A stretch of DNA of 64,000 nucleotides from JASHUC01 sp035523875 (lineage in GTDB: Bacteria > Pseudomonadota > Gammaproteobacteria > Steroidobacterales > Steroidobacteraceae). Position numbers and translations under genes: made by a program. Numbering within the stretch: position 1 is the first letter of the stretch; each line of letters begins with the position of its first letter. Below the pieces are notes generated by a model. The model was not told the origin of the DNA, did not search any database, and saw only the letters and a program-made list of their open reading frames with translations. The stretch covers positions 62,001-126,000 of the forward strand of contig DATKPY010000002.1 of NCBI GenBank assembly GCA_035523875.1. Reading direction: 5' to 3'. Of this stretch, positions 26,739 through 35,605 are shown in pieces.

Positions 26739-28712
26739 ATGAATGCCCGCACCCAGCCTCGAGTGCACCTGCGCCGCGCGGTGTTCTTCGGTCTGACGCT
26801 GCTCACGAGCGGGCTCGCGAGCCTCACGTTCGAGGACATCCTCTCGGCCGACGGTCTCGCCCCGCTCGAGGCCGTGGCGCTCGTGCTGTTCTTCGTGCTT
26901 TTCACCTGGATCGCCGGGGCGTTCTGGACCGCGGTCGCGGGGTTCGTGATCCGCCTGCGGCGGGAGGATCGGCGGACCCTGCGCGCGGGCGAGGCGCAAG
27001 GCCTCGCAGTGCTGAGCCGCGTCGCGATCGTCATGCCGATCTACAACGAGGATACGGGTCGTGTGATGGCGGGGCTCGAGGCCGTCTGGCGCTCGCTTGC
27101 CCGCGAGCCCGAGCAGGCGTGCTTCGACCTCTTCATTCTCTCCGATACGCGTAAAGCCGAGATCGCGCTCGCGGAGGAAGCGGCCGCACGTGCGTTCATT
27201 GCGCGGCACCGGGCCGCGGGACGGATCTTCTATCGCCGCCGCGCCGAGAATCTCGGGCACAAGGCGGGCAACATCGCCGACTTCGTGCGCCGCTGGGGCG
27301 GCGCGTACGAGCACATGATCGTGCTCGATGCCGACAGCATCATGAGTGGCCATGCGCTCGTCACGCTCGCGCGGCTGATGGATGCGCACCCGGAGGTCGG
27401 CATCATCCAGACGGCACCGCTCCCGGTGGGGCGCGATACGCTGTTCGCGCGCCTGGTCCAGTTTGCCGCGCGCCTGAACGGCCCGATGCTCTCGAGCGGG
27501 CTCGCGTTCTGGCAGCTCGGGGAAGCCAATTACTGGGGCCACAACGCGATTCTCCGCATCGCGCCGTTCGCAAGAGCATGCGCGCTGCCGAAGCTGCCCG
27601 GCGCCGCCCCGCTCGGCGGGGAGATCTTGAGCCACGACTTCGTCGAGGCGGCGTTCATGCGCCGCGCGGGCTACCAGGTGTGGCTCGTGCCCGATCTCGA
27701 GGGCAGCTGGGAAGAGGTGCCCTCCAACATCATCGACTTTGCCGCGCGCGATCGACGCTGGGCGCAGGGAAACCTGCAGCACTGCGCCGTGATGCCGATG
27801 CGGGGACTGCACTGGGTGAGCCGTCTGCACATGCTGACGGGCGTGCTCTCCTACGCGACCTCGCCGATCTGGATGGCGGTGCTGGTGTTGAGCTCGATCC
27901 TCACCTGCCGCGCGGCGCTCGAGGGCCATCAGTACTTCCAGCAGGGACTGTATTCGCTCTTCCCGCAGTGGCCGCAGTACCGCGAGGGAGAGATCGACGT
28001 GCTGCTCGCGGGGACCGTGGTCGTACTCCTCCTGCCGAAGCTGCTCGGCTTGACGCTCGCGCTCGCATCGGCGCAGCTGCGTCGCGGCTTCGGAGGCGCA
28101 ATCCGGCTCGGTGTGAGCCTGGTGATCGAGCAGCTCTTCTCCATCCTGCTCGCCCCGCCCATGATGGTGTTCCACTCCACGTTCGTCGTGACGACGCTCG
28201 CGGGCCGCCCGGTCGCCTGGAACGCTCAGGAGCGCGGCGACCGCGGCGTCACGCTCGGCGAGGCGCTCGTGCGCCACCGCTGGCAGCTGCTGCTTGGCAT
28301 CGTCTGGGGCGCGGCGATCCTGGCGATGGCACCGAGATTCATCTGGTGGATGATGCCCGTGATCGCAGGCCTCATGCTCTCCGCGCCGCTCACGGCGATC
28401 TCGAGCCGCGCGAGCATCGGGCGGTTCCTGCGACGGTGCGGATTGCTCGTGACTCCGGAGGAGCTCGCGCCTCCGCGTGAGCTGGCGGATCTGCGGCACG
28501 CCGCCGCGCGCGAGCCCTCTGCGCTCGTGGCACCGGCCGCGGGCGAGAGCATCAACACGCTCGCGCTGCCGCAGCCGGCGCCGCTTGCGATGGAGGCGGC
28601 GCCTCCGATCTATCTGAGTCTGCGCCGGTCTGCGCCGAGCGCGCTACGCGGGCCGCTGCAGCCGTGGGCCGTCGGCGCGCGCCGCGGGCCCATGAGCAGC
28701 AATCGCGTTTAG
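26739..28712 (+). CDS. opgH: Glucans biosynthesis glucosyltransferase OpgH
   Basis: A 657-aa inner-membrane GT2 enzyme that polymerises the beta-1,2-glucan backbone from UDP-glucose and exports it. Membrane helices at about 10-30 and 42-65 precede the cytosolic catalytic domain with MPIYNED, VLDADS (the DxD-type metal site), SHDFVEAAFMRRAGY and the RRWAQGN (Q/RxxRW-like) motif; several more helices follow. ATG 26739 has AGGA 8 nt upstream; ATG 26724 overlaps the opgG stop. It forms the opgGH operon and ends with a 4-bp convergent overlap with the next gene. The tail after residue 600 is Ala/Pro-rich. Confidence 0.94.
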   Translation: MNARTQPRVHLRRAVFFGLTLLTSGLASLTFEDILSADGLAPLEAVALVLFFVLFTWIAGAFWTAVAGFVIRLRREDRRTLRAGEAQGLAVLSRVAIVMPIYNEDTGRVMAGLEAVWRSLAREPEQACFDLFILSDTRKAEIALAEEAAARAFIARHRAAGRIFYRRRAENLGHKAGNIADFVRRWGGAYEHMIVLDADSIMSGHALVTLARLMDAHPEVGIIQTAPLPVGRDTLFARLVQFAARLNGPMLSSGLAFWQLGEANYWGHNAILRIAPFARACALPKLPGAAPLGGEILSHDFVEAAFMRRAGYQVWLVPDLEGSWEEVPSNIIDFAARDRRWAQGNLQHCAVMPMRGLHWVSRLHMLTGVLSYATSPIWMAVLVLSSILTCRAALEGHQYFQQGLYSLFPQWPQYREGEIDVLLAGTVVVLLLPKLLGLTLALASAQLRRGFGGAIRLGVSLVIEQLFSILLAPPMMVFHSTFVVTTLAGRPVAWNAQERGDRGVTLGEALVRHRWQLLLGIVWGAAILAMAPRFIWWMMPVIAGLMLSAPLTAISSRASIGRFLRRCGLLVTPEELAPPRELADLRHAAAREPSALVAPAAGESINTLALPQPAPLAMEAAPPIYLSLRRSAPSALRGPLQPWAVGARRGPMSSNRV

Positions 28713-29047
28713 GGACCGATCCGGCGACTGACCTGATTCTCCTGCTGATCGAGCGCGCGGTGCTCGGCCTTGGTGATGTGACCGCCGTTGGTGCGCGCCA
28801 TGGCGCGCTCCTCGCCCCGGATCGCGTGATCCTCGCGGTGCAGCCGCGCGGCCTGACGGCCGTTGATCTCACCTGACTTGCGCTCCTGATGGATGCGCCG
28901 GTTCTGATTGGCGAGGCGCGAATTCACCTGCGCCCGGCGCGGATGATCCTTCTGCCATTGCGTGTCGGCGAACGTCGTGGTCGCGATTGCGGTCAGGGCC
29001 ACCGCCACGACGGCGGCCGAGACGAGCTTGCGGATGGATCGAGTCAC
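28709..29047 (-). CDS. Small exported, strongly basic protein of unknown function
   Basis: 112 aa: Sec signal (about 8-27, ending TTFADT), then a charged, Gln/Arg/His-rich helical body (RRAQVNSRLANQNRRIHQER, KAEHRALDQQENQVSRRI). Homologues are widespread small periplasmic proteins without assigned function. GTG start with GGGAG six nt upstream. Upstream of the ribosome site is a nested hairpin (29061-29100), so leader control is plausible. It is convergent with opgH with a 4-bp overlap. Confidence 0.85.
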   Translation of the reverse strand: MTRSIRKLVSAAVVAVALTAIATTTFADTQWQKDHPRRAQVNSRLANQNRRIHQERKSGEINGRQAARLHREDHAIRGEERAMARTNGGHITKAEHRALDQQENQVSRRIGP

Positions 29048-29060
29048 GGGTGTCTCCCTC

Positions 29061-29100
29061 GTTCACGAATGAGTAAGGCGGATGCCTTATACGCGTGAAC
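29061..29100 (-). promoter_or_regulatory. Nested inverted repeat in the leader of the small exported protein
   Basis: An outer perfect 7-bp stem (GTTCACG / CGTGAAC, 29061-29067 with 29094-29100) encloses an inner perfect 6-bp stem (TAAGGC / GCCTTA, 29074-29079 with 29084-29089) closed by a 4-nt loop. It ends immediately before the GAGGGAG ribosome site of the gene starting at 29047. It may be a leader RNA hairpin or an operator; no U-tract suggests a terminator. Confidence 0.45.
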
Positions 29101-29179
29101 AACGTCGCACACCCGGAATCGTGTACAACTCTTGCAAACGGTAAACGGGCTCCGCCGCCCACGCGACCGAGCCTGTGCG

Positions 29180-30625
29180 CTATGTCACCTTTGGTGCGAC
29201 GCGAGAGCGTCTGAATAGATAGATTGCAACGCCGGATGCAAGCCAGACGGACCCGACGATTCTCGCCGGGAGCGGCGTTTTCCAGAGCGCATAGATCAGG
29301 ATGGCGAGGCCGAGCACCGGCGAGAGCCAGTGCGCAAACCAGCGCCGGCGCGCCCCCTGGCGGGCGAAATACCTCATCACCGCAACGTGCAGCAGGCAGT
29401 AAGCGGAGAGGGAGCCGAACGTCACCATCGAAGTGACGAGATCGGAGGCGTTGATGGCAACGAGGCCGATCGCGGTGGAGAGGACGGCGACCACGACGAT
29501 CGCGCGGACGGGAATCTTGCGGCGCTGATCGACGGCGGCGAGATACTGCGGTATCTGGCGGTCGCGCGCCATGCTGAAGATCAATCGCGAGGTGGTCGCC
29601 TGCGAGACGATGGCATTCGCGAAGATGGCGATGAGCGCGTTGGTCAGCGTGACGACGGCTCTGAAGATCGGACCCGCGACGACGTTGGCGATGCCGTAGA
29701 CCGCGGTCGCGGCAGTGTCGCTTCCGAACCGCGTTCCACTCGGCACAAACAGCGCCGCCGCATACACCTGCAGCACGAACATCGCAGCCACGGCGAACAA
29801 CGTGATCATCGTCGCCTTCGCCACCGTACGCCCTCCGCCCTGCGCTTCCTCGTTGAGCGTCGAGATGGCATCGAAGCCGATGTAGCTCAAGGCCGCAATC
29901 GGCAGCCCCGCGAAGACCAGCGCAGGCGAGAACGCTCCGCTGCCAATGAGCGGACCCCAGCTCAACTGAGCCTTGCCGGCGTGGAGCGCGAAGGCGGCGG
30001 CGGCGAGGAACGCGGCCAGCACCGCGAGCTGCACGTACAGACAGAGGCGGTTCACGCCCGCGGTGAAGGTGATGCCACGCATGTTGATGATGGTCGAGAC
30101 GATCACGAAGATCGGGACCCACACCCACGCGGGCAGCGCCGGCACCTGATCGTGCATCGCCGCGGCTGCAAAGATGAACAGCAGCCCCGGCAGCAGCAGG
30201 TAGTCGAGCAGGATCGACCACCCGCTCATGAAGCCCAAGAACTCGCCCGCGCCGAAGCGCACGTACGAATACACGGACCCGGCTACGGGGAATTCCTGCG
30301 CCATCTCGCTGTAGCTCACGGCGCTGAAGTACATCGCGACGCCGGCGACGATGTAGACGGATGCGACCATTCCGCCGGAGAGGTTGTAGGCGAAGCCGAA
30401 GACCGCGAGCGGCGCGAGCGGCACCAGATAGATGAGTCCGTACACCACGACATCGAACAGACTCATCGTGCGCGCGAGCTCTTGCTTGTAGCCGAGCGAC
30501 TCCAGCCGCTCCTGCGACGGATCGCACCAATTTGATGCGGAGGCCTGCGGCTGCGACTCAAAAGGAAGCGTTGCTCGAGTCGGTCCCGGTGATGGCTCGG
30601 GAGCGGGGATGGGCGCTTGACTCAC
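29180..30625 (-). CDS. APC-superfamily amino acid permease
   Basis: A 481-aa inner-membrane transporter with about 12 helices. The APC signature region FDVVVYGLIYLVPLAPLAVF at helix 1 and GFDAISTLNEEAQ near helix 6 are typical, as is the SxxxxMARDxxxP stretch (FSMARDRQIPQYLA). It resembles putrescine/amino-acid importers. A 50-residue hydrophilic N-terminus precedes helix 1; the start is GTG. It is divergent from the TonB-dependent receptor and close to the hydroxyproline operon, so proline-type uptake is a reasonable guess but not shown. Confidence 0.92.
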   Translation of the reverse strand: MSQAPIPAPEPSPGPTRATLPFESQPQASASNWCDPSQERLESLGYKQELARTMSLFDVVVYGLIYLVPLAPLAVFGFAYNLSGGMVASVYIVAGVAMYFSAVSYSEMAQEFPVAGSVYSYVRFGAGEFLGFMSGWSILLDYLLLPGLLFIFAAAAMHDQVPALPAWVWVPIFVIVSTIINMRGITFTAGVNRLCLYVQLAVLAAFLAAAAFALHAGKAQLSWGPLIGSGAFSPALVFAGLPIAALSYIGFDAISTLNEEAQGGGRTVAKATMITLFAVAAMFVLQVYAAALFVPSGTRFGSDTAATAVYGIANVVAGPIFRAVVTLTNALIAIFANAIVSQATTSRLIFSMARDRQIPQYLAAVDQRRKIPVRAIVVVAVLSTAIGLVAINASDLVTSMVTFGSLSAYCLLHVAVMRYFARQGARRRWFAHWLSPVLGLAILIYALWKTPLPARIVGSVWLASGVAIYLFRRSRVAPKVT

Positions 30626-30806
30626 GTGGGGTTCCGACTCACTCTGCCGGGTGCGCCCTTTGTGCCGATTTCTGCATCTAATCGCGACAAGTCATTCTAG
30701 TCCGGCGTTGCGAGTTCGGAGATGATGCTTGGCGCACTCGCGGTTATCAAGCCCGCGCCGCACGCCAGCTTTCGCGCGCACGCGAGTTCCCAGGGGAGTC
30801 AGAATA
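30626..30806. promoter_or_regulatory. Divergent intergenic region between permease and TonB receptor
   Basis: 181 nt that must hold the promoters of both divergent genes. A ribosome site GGGGAG lies before the receptor ATG at 30807. No clear -35/-10 pair or operator palindrome could be picked out by eye. Confidence 0.4.
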
Positions 30807-33155
30807 ATGAGAGTGACAATGCACCTTTCGTTCGTGCTCGCAGTGGCGGCGGTCTGTGCGGCCGGCGCCGCGCGCGCGCAGGCGCCGGCGAGCAGTGCGG
30901 GCGCACAGCCTACGACCGGGAATGAAGTTCTGCAGGAGGTGGTCGTCACCGCGGAGAAGCGCGCCTCGACGGTGCAGGACACGCCCATCAGCATGACGGC
31001 ACTGAGCGGCGATCTGATGCAGCAGGAGGGCATCACCGATCTCGCGGGCGTCATCCAGACGGTGCCCGGCATTTCGGTGCGCACGGCGGGTCCCGGTCAG
31101 ACCGAGCTCGAAATGCGCGGTCTGTCCTCCTCCGGCGGATCGTCCCCAACCGTCGGGTTCTATCTCGATGACTACCCGGTGAGTCCGCCCGCGGCCGCGC
31201 TCAATGGCAAGGTGGTGATCGATCCGGACCTGTTCGATCTGAACCGCGTCGAGGTCCTGCGTGGACCGCAGGGAACGCTCTACGGCTCGGGCTCGATGGG
31301 TGGCACCGTGAAGCTCGTGACCAACGCACCGCAGCTCGATCGATTCGCCGCCGAGGCCGAGGCGACCGGCTCGGGCACCGTGGGCGGGGGGTTCAATCGC
31401 GGCGGCAACCTGATGCTGAACCTTCCCATCGTGCACGATGCGCTCGCGCTGCGCGTGGTGCTCACGGACAAGTTCACGGACGGCTGGATCAATCGGATCG
31501 TCCTCGGTCAGAATTTCCCCGTTCCGACCAATCCGGGGCCCTGCGGTGCCGGGTGGCCGGGGTGCACCCGCGGCGATGTGACCGCCGTGACGCCGCAGGC
31601 CGTCGTCCCGCGCATCAACTGGGAGCGTTTGCAGGGAGGGCGCGCAGGTCTCCTGTGGCAGCCCCAGGACGCGCTCAAGATCGATGCGACGGCCATGTAC
31701 CAGAAGATCAACACGGGCGACTACAACGAGTATGACGCGCCGCCTGGCATCCCCGATGCGCACTATCAGCCCTTCAACGTGGGCGAGCCGATGTACGATG
31801 TCTTCCGGCTCTACGGTCTCACGATCAATTACGACATGGGCTTCGCTCAGCTCACCTCGGCGAGCTCGTACCTCTCGCGTCAGGAGAGCCAGAATCAGGA
31901 CAATTCCGAGGCACTCTACAGCGTGGTGGGTCTCTTCGGCGTGACCATCCCGCAGTTCTACGACATCCCGTTCAACGAGACCGACACCACGCGCGACTTC
32001 AGTCAGGAGATCCGACTCGCCTCGACGGGCAACGGTCCGCTGCAGTGGATCGGGGGCGTGTTCTTCACCGACTTCGAGTCCATATTCGCCGAGTACAACG
32101 CCTCCGTGCCGCTTGCGTTCATCTCGACCGGCGGTGCGGCCGCGAACCCGCTCGGAATCATCTATCAGGCGCACAATCCGTACTACATCAAGCAGTACGC
32201 GGTCTTCGGCGAGGGGACCTACGCCCTCACCGACACCCTGAAGCTCACCGCGGGCCTGCGGTGGTACCAGTTCGACAGTCACGCCGATGAGGAGACATCG
32301 GGCTTCGCGACGGACTCGGGCAATGCGGGCGAAACGCTCAACTCGTTCTCACAGTCAAATAGCGGCGTGAACCCGAAGGTCACGCTCTCCTACGAGAGCA
32401 ATCACGAGCTCACGGTCTACGGCACGATCGCGCGCGGATTCCGCCCGGGCGGAATCAATCAGCAGATTCCCCCGAGCATCTGCACGATCAGTCCCGAGAC
32501 CTATGGACCCGACAGCACCTGGAACTACGAGGTGGGCGAGAAAGCGCGACTGCTCGACAACACGCTCATCGTGAACGCGGATGTGTACTACATCCGCTGG
32601 CAACAGGTGCAGCAGATCATCAATCAGCCCTGCGGGTACCCGCTCACGGAGAATGCCGGCACCGCCGCCTCGTACGGTCCGGAGCTCGAGTTGAGCGCGC
32701 TGCTCACGCCCGAGTGGACGTTCACGGTGAGCGGCACCTATACGCACGCGAGCCTGACTGCGGTGAATCCGACGATCAGCGCGGCCGATCCCTCGCTCGT
32801 TCCGGGGCTCGCGATCCTCAACATCCCCAAGTACACCGAGACGACCTCGCTCACCTATACCAAGCCGCTCTTCGGCGATGTGAGCTTCACGGGCCGGCTC
32901 AGCAACTCCTACGTGGGTCCGGAGACCGACATCGAATACACCTACGCAACGCTGCCGCCGTACGATCTCATCGGGCTGCGCTTCGGACTCACTGGCAAGA
33001 GACTGTCGGGCTATCTGTTCGCGGATAATCTCACCGACAAGCGGGCCGACCTCGGCATCAATACCACGGCGTTCGCCTGGACGATTCCGTCGGTTGAGCG
33101 GGTCGTCACCAATCAGCCGCGCACGATCGGGGTCGATCTGACCTACAGCTTCTGA
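30807..33155 (+). CDS. TonB-dependent outer-membrane receptor
   Basis: 782 aa: signal peptide (1-25, ending ARAQ), TonB-box-like EVVVTAEKR, plug domain with QDTPISMTALSG, LAGVIQTVPGISVRT, EMRGLSSSG and the LRGPQGTLYGSGSMGGTV motif, then a 22-strand barrel ending in Phe (LTYSF) as needed for outer-membrane insertion. It belongs to the large branch common in oligotrophic and soil proteobacteria, whose ligands range from siderophores to plant compounds. ATG 30807 has GGGGAG 8 nt upstream. It lies divergent from the permease and convergent with the DapA-family gene; the ligand is unknown. Confidence 0.94.
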   Translation: MRVTMHLSFVLAVAAVCAAGAARAQAPASSAGAQPTTGNEVLQEVVVTAEKRASTVQDTPISMTALSGDLMQQEGITDLAGVIQTVPGISVRTAGPGQTELEMRGLSSSGGSSPTVGFYLDDYPVSPPAAALNGKVVIDPDLFDLNRVEVLRGPQGTLYGSGSMGGTVKLVTNAPQLDRFAAEAEATGSGTVGGGFNRGGNLMLNLPIVHDALALRVVLTDKFTDGWINRIVLGQNFPVPTNPGPCGAGWPGCTRGDVTAVTPQAVVPRINWERLQGGRAGLLWQPQDALKIDATAMYQKINTGDYNEYDAPPGIPDAHYQPFNVGEPMYDVFRLYGLTINYDMGFAQLTSASSYLSRQESQNQDNSEALYSVVGLFGVTIPQFYDIPFNETDTTRDFSQEIRLASTGNGPLQWIGGVFFTDFESIFAEYNASVPLAFISTGGAAANPLGIIYQAHNPYYIKQYAVFGEGTYALTDTLKLTAGLRWYQFDSHADEETSGFATDSGNAGETLNSFSQSNSGVNPKVTLSYESNHELTVYGTIARGFRPGGINQQIPPSICTISPETYGPDSTWNYEVGEKARLLDNTLIVNADVYYIRWQQVQQIINQPCGYPLTENAGTAASYGPELELSALLTPEWTFTVSGTYTHASLTAVNPTISAADPSLVPGLAILNIPKYTETTSLTYTKPLFGDVSFTGRLSNSYVGPETDIEYTYATLPPYDLIGLRFGLTGKRLSGYLFADNLTDKRADLGINTTAFAWTIPSVERVVTNQPRTIGVDLTYSF

Positions 33156-33172
33156 GTGCGCCGTGGGCGCGG

Positions 33173-34081
33173 CTACGGGCGCGGCCGCGTCGCGTTCGCG
33201 CGCTCGATCAACGCGAGCGCGAGCGCGCGCTCCTCGGCGACGAGCGGCAGCCGCGGCGCGCGCACGCGCTCGCTTCCCATGTGCACGCTCTGCTGACAGA
33301 GCTTGATGAGCTGGACGAACTTGGGCAGCGTGTCGAGACGCAGCAGCGGCAGAAACCAGCGGTAGAGCGGGAAGGCTGCCTGCGGGCCGCGCTCCGCGGC
33401 GAGCGCGAAGAGCCGCACCGACTCCTGCGGGTAAGCGTTCACGAGTCCCGCGATCCATCCGCTCGCGCCCATCTGAATGCCCTCGACGATGGCATCGTCG
33501 ACCCCCACCAGCAGCTCCAGGCGATCCTCCATGAGCGCGCGGATGGCGGCGATGCGGCGCACGTCCGCGGAGGATTCCTTGACGGCTTGAAGGTTCGCGC
33601 AGCGCGCGCAGAGCTCGGCGATCTGCGGGGGCGTGAAGTCGGTGCGGTATGCCACCGGATTGTTGTAGAGCATGCAGGGAAGAGCGGTCGCCTCGATCAC
33701 CGTCGCCACGTGAGTTCCCATCTCGCGCCAGTCAGTCGAGTACGCGTACGGAGGCAGGACCATCAGGCCGCTGCACCCCGCCGCGGCCGCCTCGCGCGCG
33801 AGGTGCACGGCCTCTTGGGTCGCAAGACCCGCGATTCCGGCAATGACCGGTGCGCGCCCTTTCAGCGCCCCGGTGAGCGTGCGCAGCACCCTCACCTTTT
33901 CCTCGTGCGCGAGCGTGGCGGACTCCCCGAGCGATCCGAGCGCGACGATTCCCGTGCAGCCGGCTGCGATCAGGGTCGATCCGTGATGCGCGAGGAAGTC
34001 GTGATCGACGTGGCCCGCCTCGGTGAACGGCGTCGTGATCGCCGGAATGACTCCGCGCCAGATCGAGTTTGAAATGCTCAT
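33173..34081 (-). CDS. DapA-family lyase, probable 1-pyrroline-4-hydroxy-2-carboxylate deaminase
   Basis: A 302-aa class-I aldolase of the dihydrodipicolinate synthase family. Schiff-base Lys168 is in LQAVKESS and Tyr139 in LYNNPVAY; the GTTGE-type loop reads GSLGES. Alone it could be one of many DapA-like lyases. As last gene of an operon with a hydroxyproline epimerase and D-amino-acid oxidase subunits, it best fits the deaminase that makes alpha-ketoglutarate semialdehyde. Its ATG overlaps the upstream stop as ATGA. A semialdehyde dehydrogenase, needed to finish the route, is not in the window. Confidence 0.9.
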   Translation of the reverse strand: MSISNSIWRGVIPAITTPFTEAGHVDHDFLAHHGSTLIAAGCTGIVALGSLGESATLAHEEKVRVLRTLTGALKGRAPVIAGIAGLATQEAVHLAREAAAAGCSGLMVLPPYAYSTDWREMGTHVATVIEATALPCMLYNNPVAYRTDFTPPQIAELCARCANLQAVKESSADVRRIAAIRALMEDRLELLVGVDDAIVEGIQMGASGWIAGLVNAYPQESVRLFALAAERGPQAAFPLYRWFLPLLRLDTLPKFVQLIKLCQQSVHMGSERVRAPRLPLVAEERALALALIERANATRPRP

Positions 34082-35367
34082 GGAGGAGGCTCCGCAGTGT
34101 CGGCAGTGAAGGGATCGACGAGGCTCGAGAGAGCCACGGGGAAGAGCGGGATCCGCGCGCGGTCGGGTGCGAAGCCTAAGATCTCGGCGAGCGCCGCGCC
34201 GCAGACGCGACCCTGGCAGGCTCCCATTCCGCAGCGCGTGGCGAGCTTGGCGGAGCGCGCATCGGGGTGGCCTTGAACCGCACCCAGCGGCACATCCTCG
34301 CAGCGGCAGAGGATCGTATCGGTGTCCGCGAGGTGACGAACGCGCTCATCGAGCGCGAAGCATCCCTCGATGAGAGCCGCGAACCGCCGCGCGCGCGCGC
34401 GCCGTCGCGCGAGGCGCGCGACGGGGCGAGCCGCACCGGCGGCCGCGTAGCCGGCGATTTCGCCCTCGATGAGCGCCGCCGCACACCCTGCGACGCCGCG
34501 CACTTCGCCTGCGGCGAAGACACCCGGGACGCTCGTCGACATCGAATCGTCCGTCACGACGCGGACAGCCGAGCGCGCCGCATCGACGCGGCAGCCGAGG
34601 AGGAGCGCGAGCTCGATATTCGGGACCAGTCCGTAGCCGACCGCCAAATGATCGCACTCGATGCGATAGGGGCCCTCTCGCCCGTGCACCTCGGCCGCCT
34701 CGAGCGCGATCGTGCCGTGCGCGGCCGCGACGTACTCGCCGCAGCGATAGGGAACGCTCCCGAGCCGAGCGCGCAGCGCGAGCGCTTCGAGCGCATGCCG
34801 GGGCCAGCCGGGGACTGCGGTGAGGAAGCGGCGGATCGCGACCGGCGCTGCCTGCTCGATGACCGCCAGCACCCGCGCTCCGTGGCGGCGCAGCGTCGCC
34901 GCGGCCGCGAGTAGCAGCGGGCCGGTGCCTGCGACGACGACGCGCTTGCCGGCAATGGGCCAGCCTTGCTTCGCGAGCGCCTGCAGGCCCCCCGCGCCGG
35001 TCACTCCGGGAAGGGTCCAGCCGCGAAACGGTAGATAAAGCTCACGCGCACCGGTGGCGATGACGAGGCTCTCGTAACGCAGGCGCGCCCCGCCCGTGGC
35101 ACTTTCGACGAGCATCTCGCCGTCGCCCGCCGCGACCACGCGGGTTCCCGGCCGGAACTCGATCCGCCCGTTGTTGAGCGCACGTGCGAGCATCCCGCGC
35201 GCGCGGGCCGGGAGACGATAGCGCACGCTCGGACGCCAGATTTGACCGCCGGCGTGGGGTTGGGCATCGAGGAGGGCGATGCGCGCTCCCGCCGCCGCCG
35301 CGGCGATCGCGGCCGCAAGCCCGGCGGGTCCCGCTCCACAGACGATCGTCTGATAGCGCTCAGCCAC
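34078..35367 (-). CDS. FAD/NAD(P)-binding oxidoreductase subunit with BFD-like 2Fe-2S domain (D-hydroxyproline dehydrogenase-type)
   Basis: A 429-aa flavoprotein. CGAGPAGLAAAI near the N-terminus binds FAD, a second nucleotide motif is VVVAGTGPLLLAAA, and VFAAGEVRG is the late FAD contact. The C-terminus has a BFD-like cluster domain: CRCEDV, then CGMGACQGRVCG. This architecture matches the HcnB-like subunit of multi-subunit D-hydroxyproline/opine dehydrogenases. GTG 35367 overlaps the end of the 2Fe-2S gene by 8 nt. Together with the next two upstream genes it would form an alpha-beta-gamma enzyme oxidising cis-4-hydroxy-D-proline. Confidence 0.9.
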   Translation of the reverse strand: MAERYQTIVCGAGPAGLAAAIAAAAAGARIALLDAQPHAGGQIWRPSVRYRLPARARGMLARALNNGRIEFRPGTRVVAAGDGEMLVESATGGARLRYESLVIATGARELYLPFRGWTLPGVTGAGGLQALAKQGWPIAGKRVVVAGTGPLLLAAAATLRRHGARVLAVIEQAAPVAIRRFLTAVPGWPRHALEALALRARLGSVPYRCGEYVAAAHGTIALEAAEVHGREGPYRIECDHLAVGYGLVPNIELALLLGCRVDAARSAVRVVTDDSMSTSVPGVFAAGEVRGVAGCAAALIEGEIAGYAAAGAARPVARLARRRARARRFAALIEGCFALDERVRHLADTDTILCRCEDVPLGAVQGHPDARSAKLATRCGMGACQGRVCGAALAEILGFAPDRARIPLFPVALSSLVDPFTADTAEPPP

Positions 35368-35605
35368 GCGTTCGCACCCGCATGCCGTCGCGCACCAACT
35401 CCATGCAGGCACGGCGGTCGGGCACCCCGTCGATCGTCACGCGGCACTCGAAGCAAACCCCCATGCCGCACAAGGGTCCACGCGGTGTGCCGCTCACGGA
35501 GCTGCGAAAGACCGCCGTGACCCGGGCCACTGCCGCCGCGACGCTGGCGCCGGCGGGTACCTCGATCGCGCGACCGTCTATCTCGGCGCGCACGACGCCG
35601 CTCAT
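35360..35605 (-). CDS. Small 2Fe-2S ferredoxin-like subunit (HcnA-type)
   Basis: 81 aa. A ferredoxin-like fold with CGMGVCFECRV followed by RRAC, giving the four cluster cysteines of plant-type 2Fe-2S proteins. It is the small electron-transfer subunit found beside HcnB- and HcnC-like subunits. Its ATG at 35605 overlaps the stop of the DadA-like gene as ATGA, and its own end overlaps the next start. The larger open frame upstream of it is a shadow of the DadA-like gene. Confidence 0.9.
   Translation of the reverse strand: MSGVVRAEIDGRAIEVPAGASVAAAVARVTAVFRSSVSGTPRGPLCGMGVCFECRVTIDGVPDRRACMELVRDGMRVRTRG

Noticed and set aside
29330..30535. 401-codon plus-strand frame over the permease
   Set aside because: Hydrophilic antisense shadow of a clear APC transporter; no start signal.
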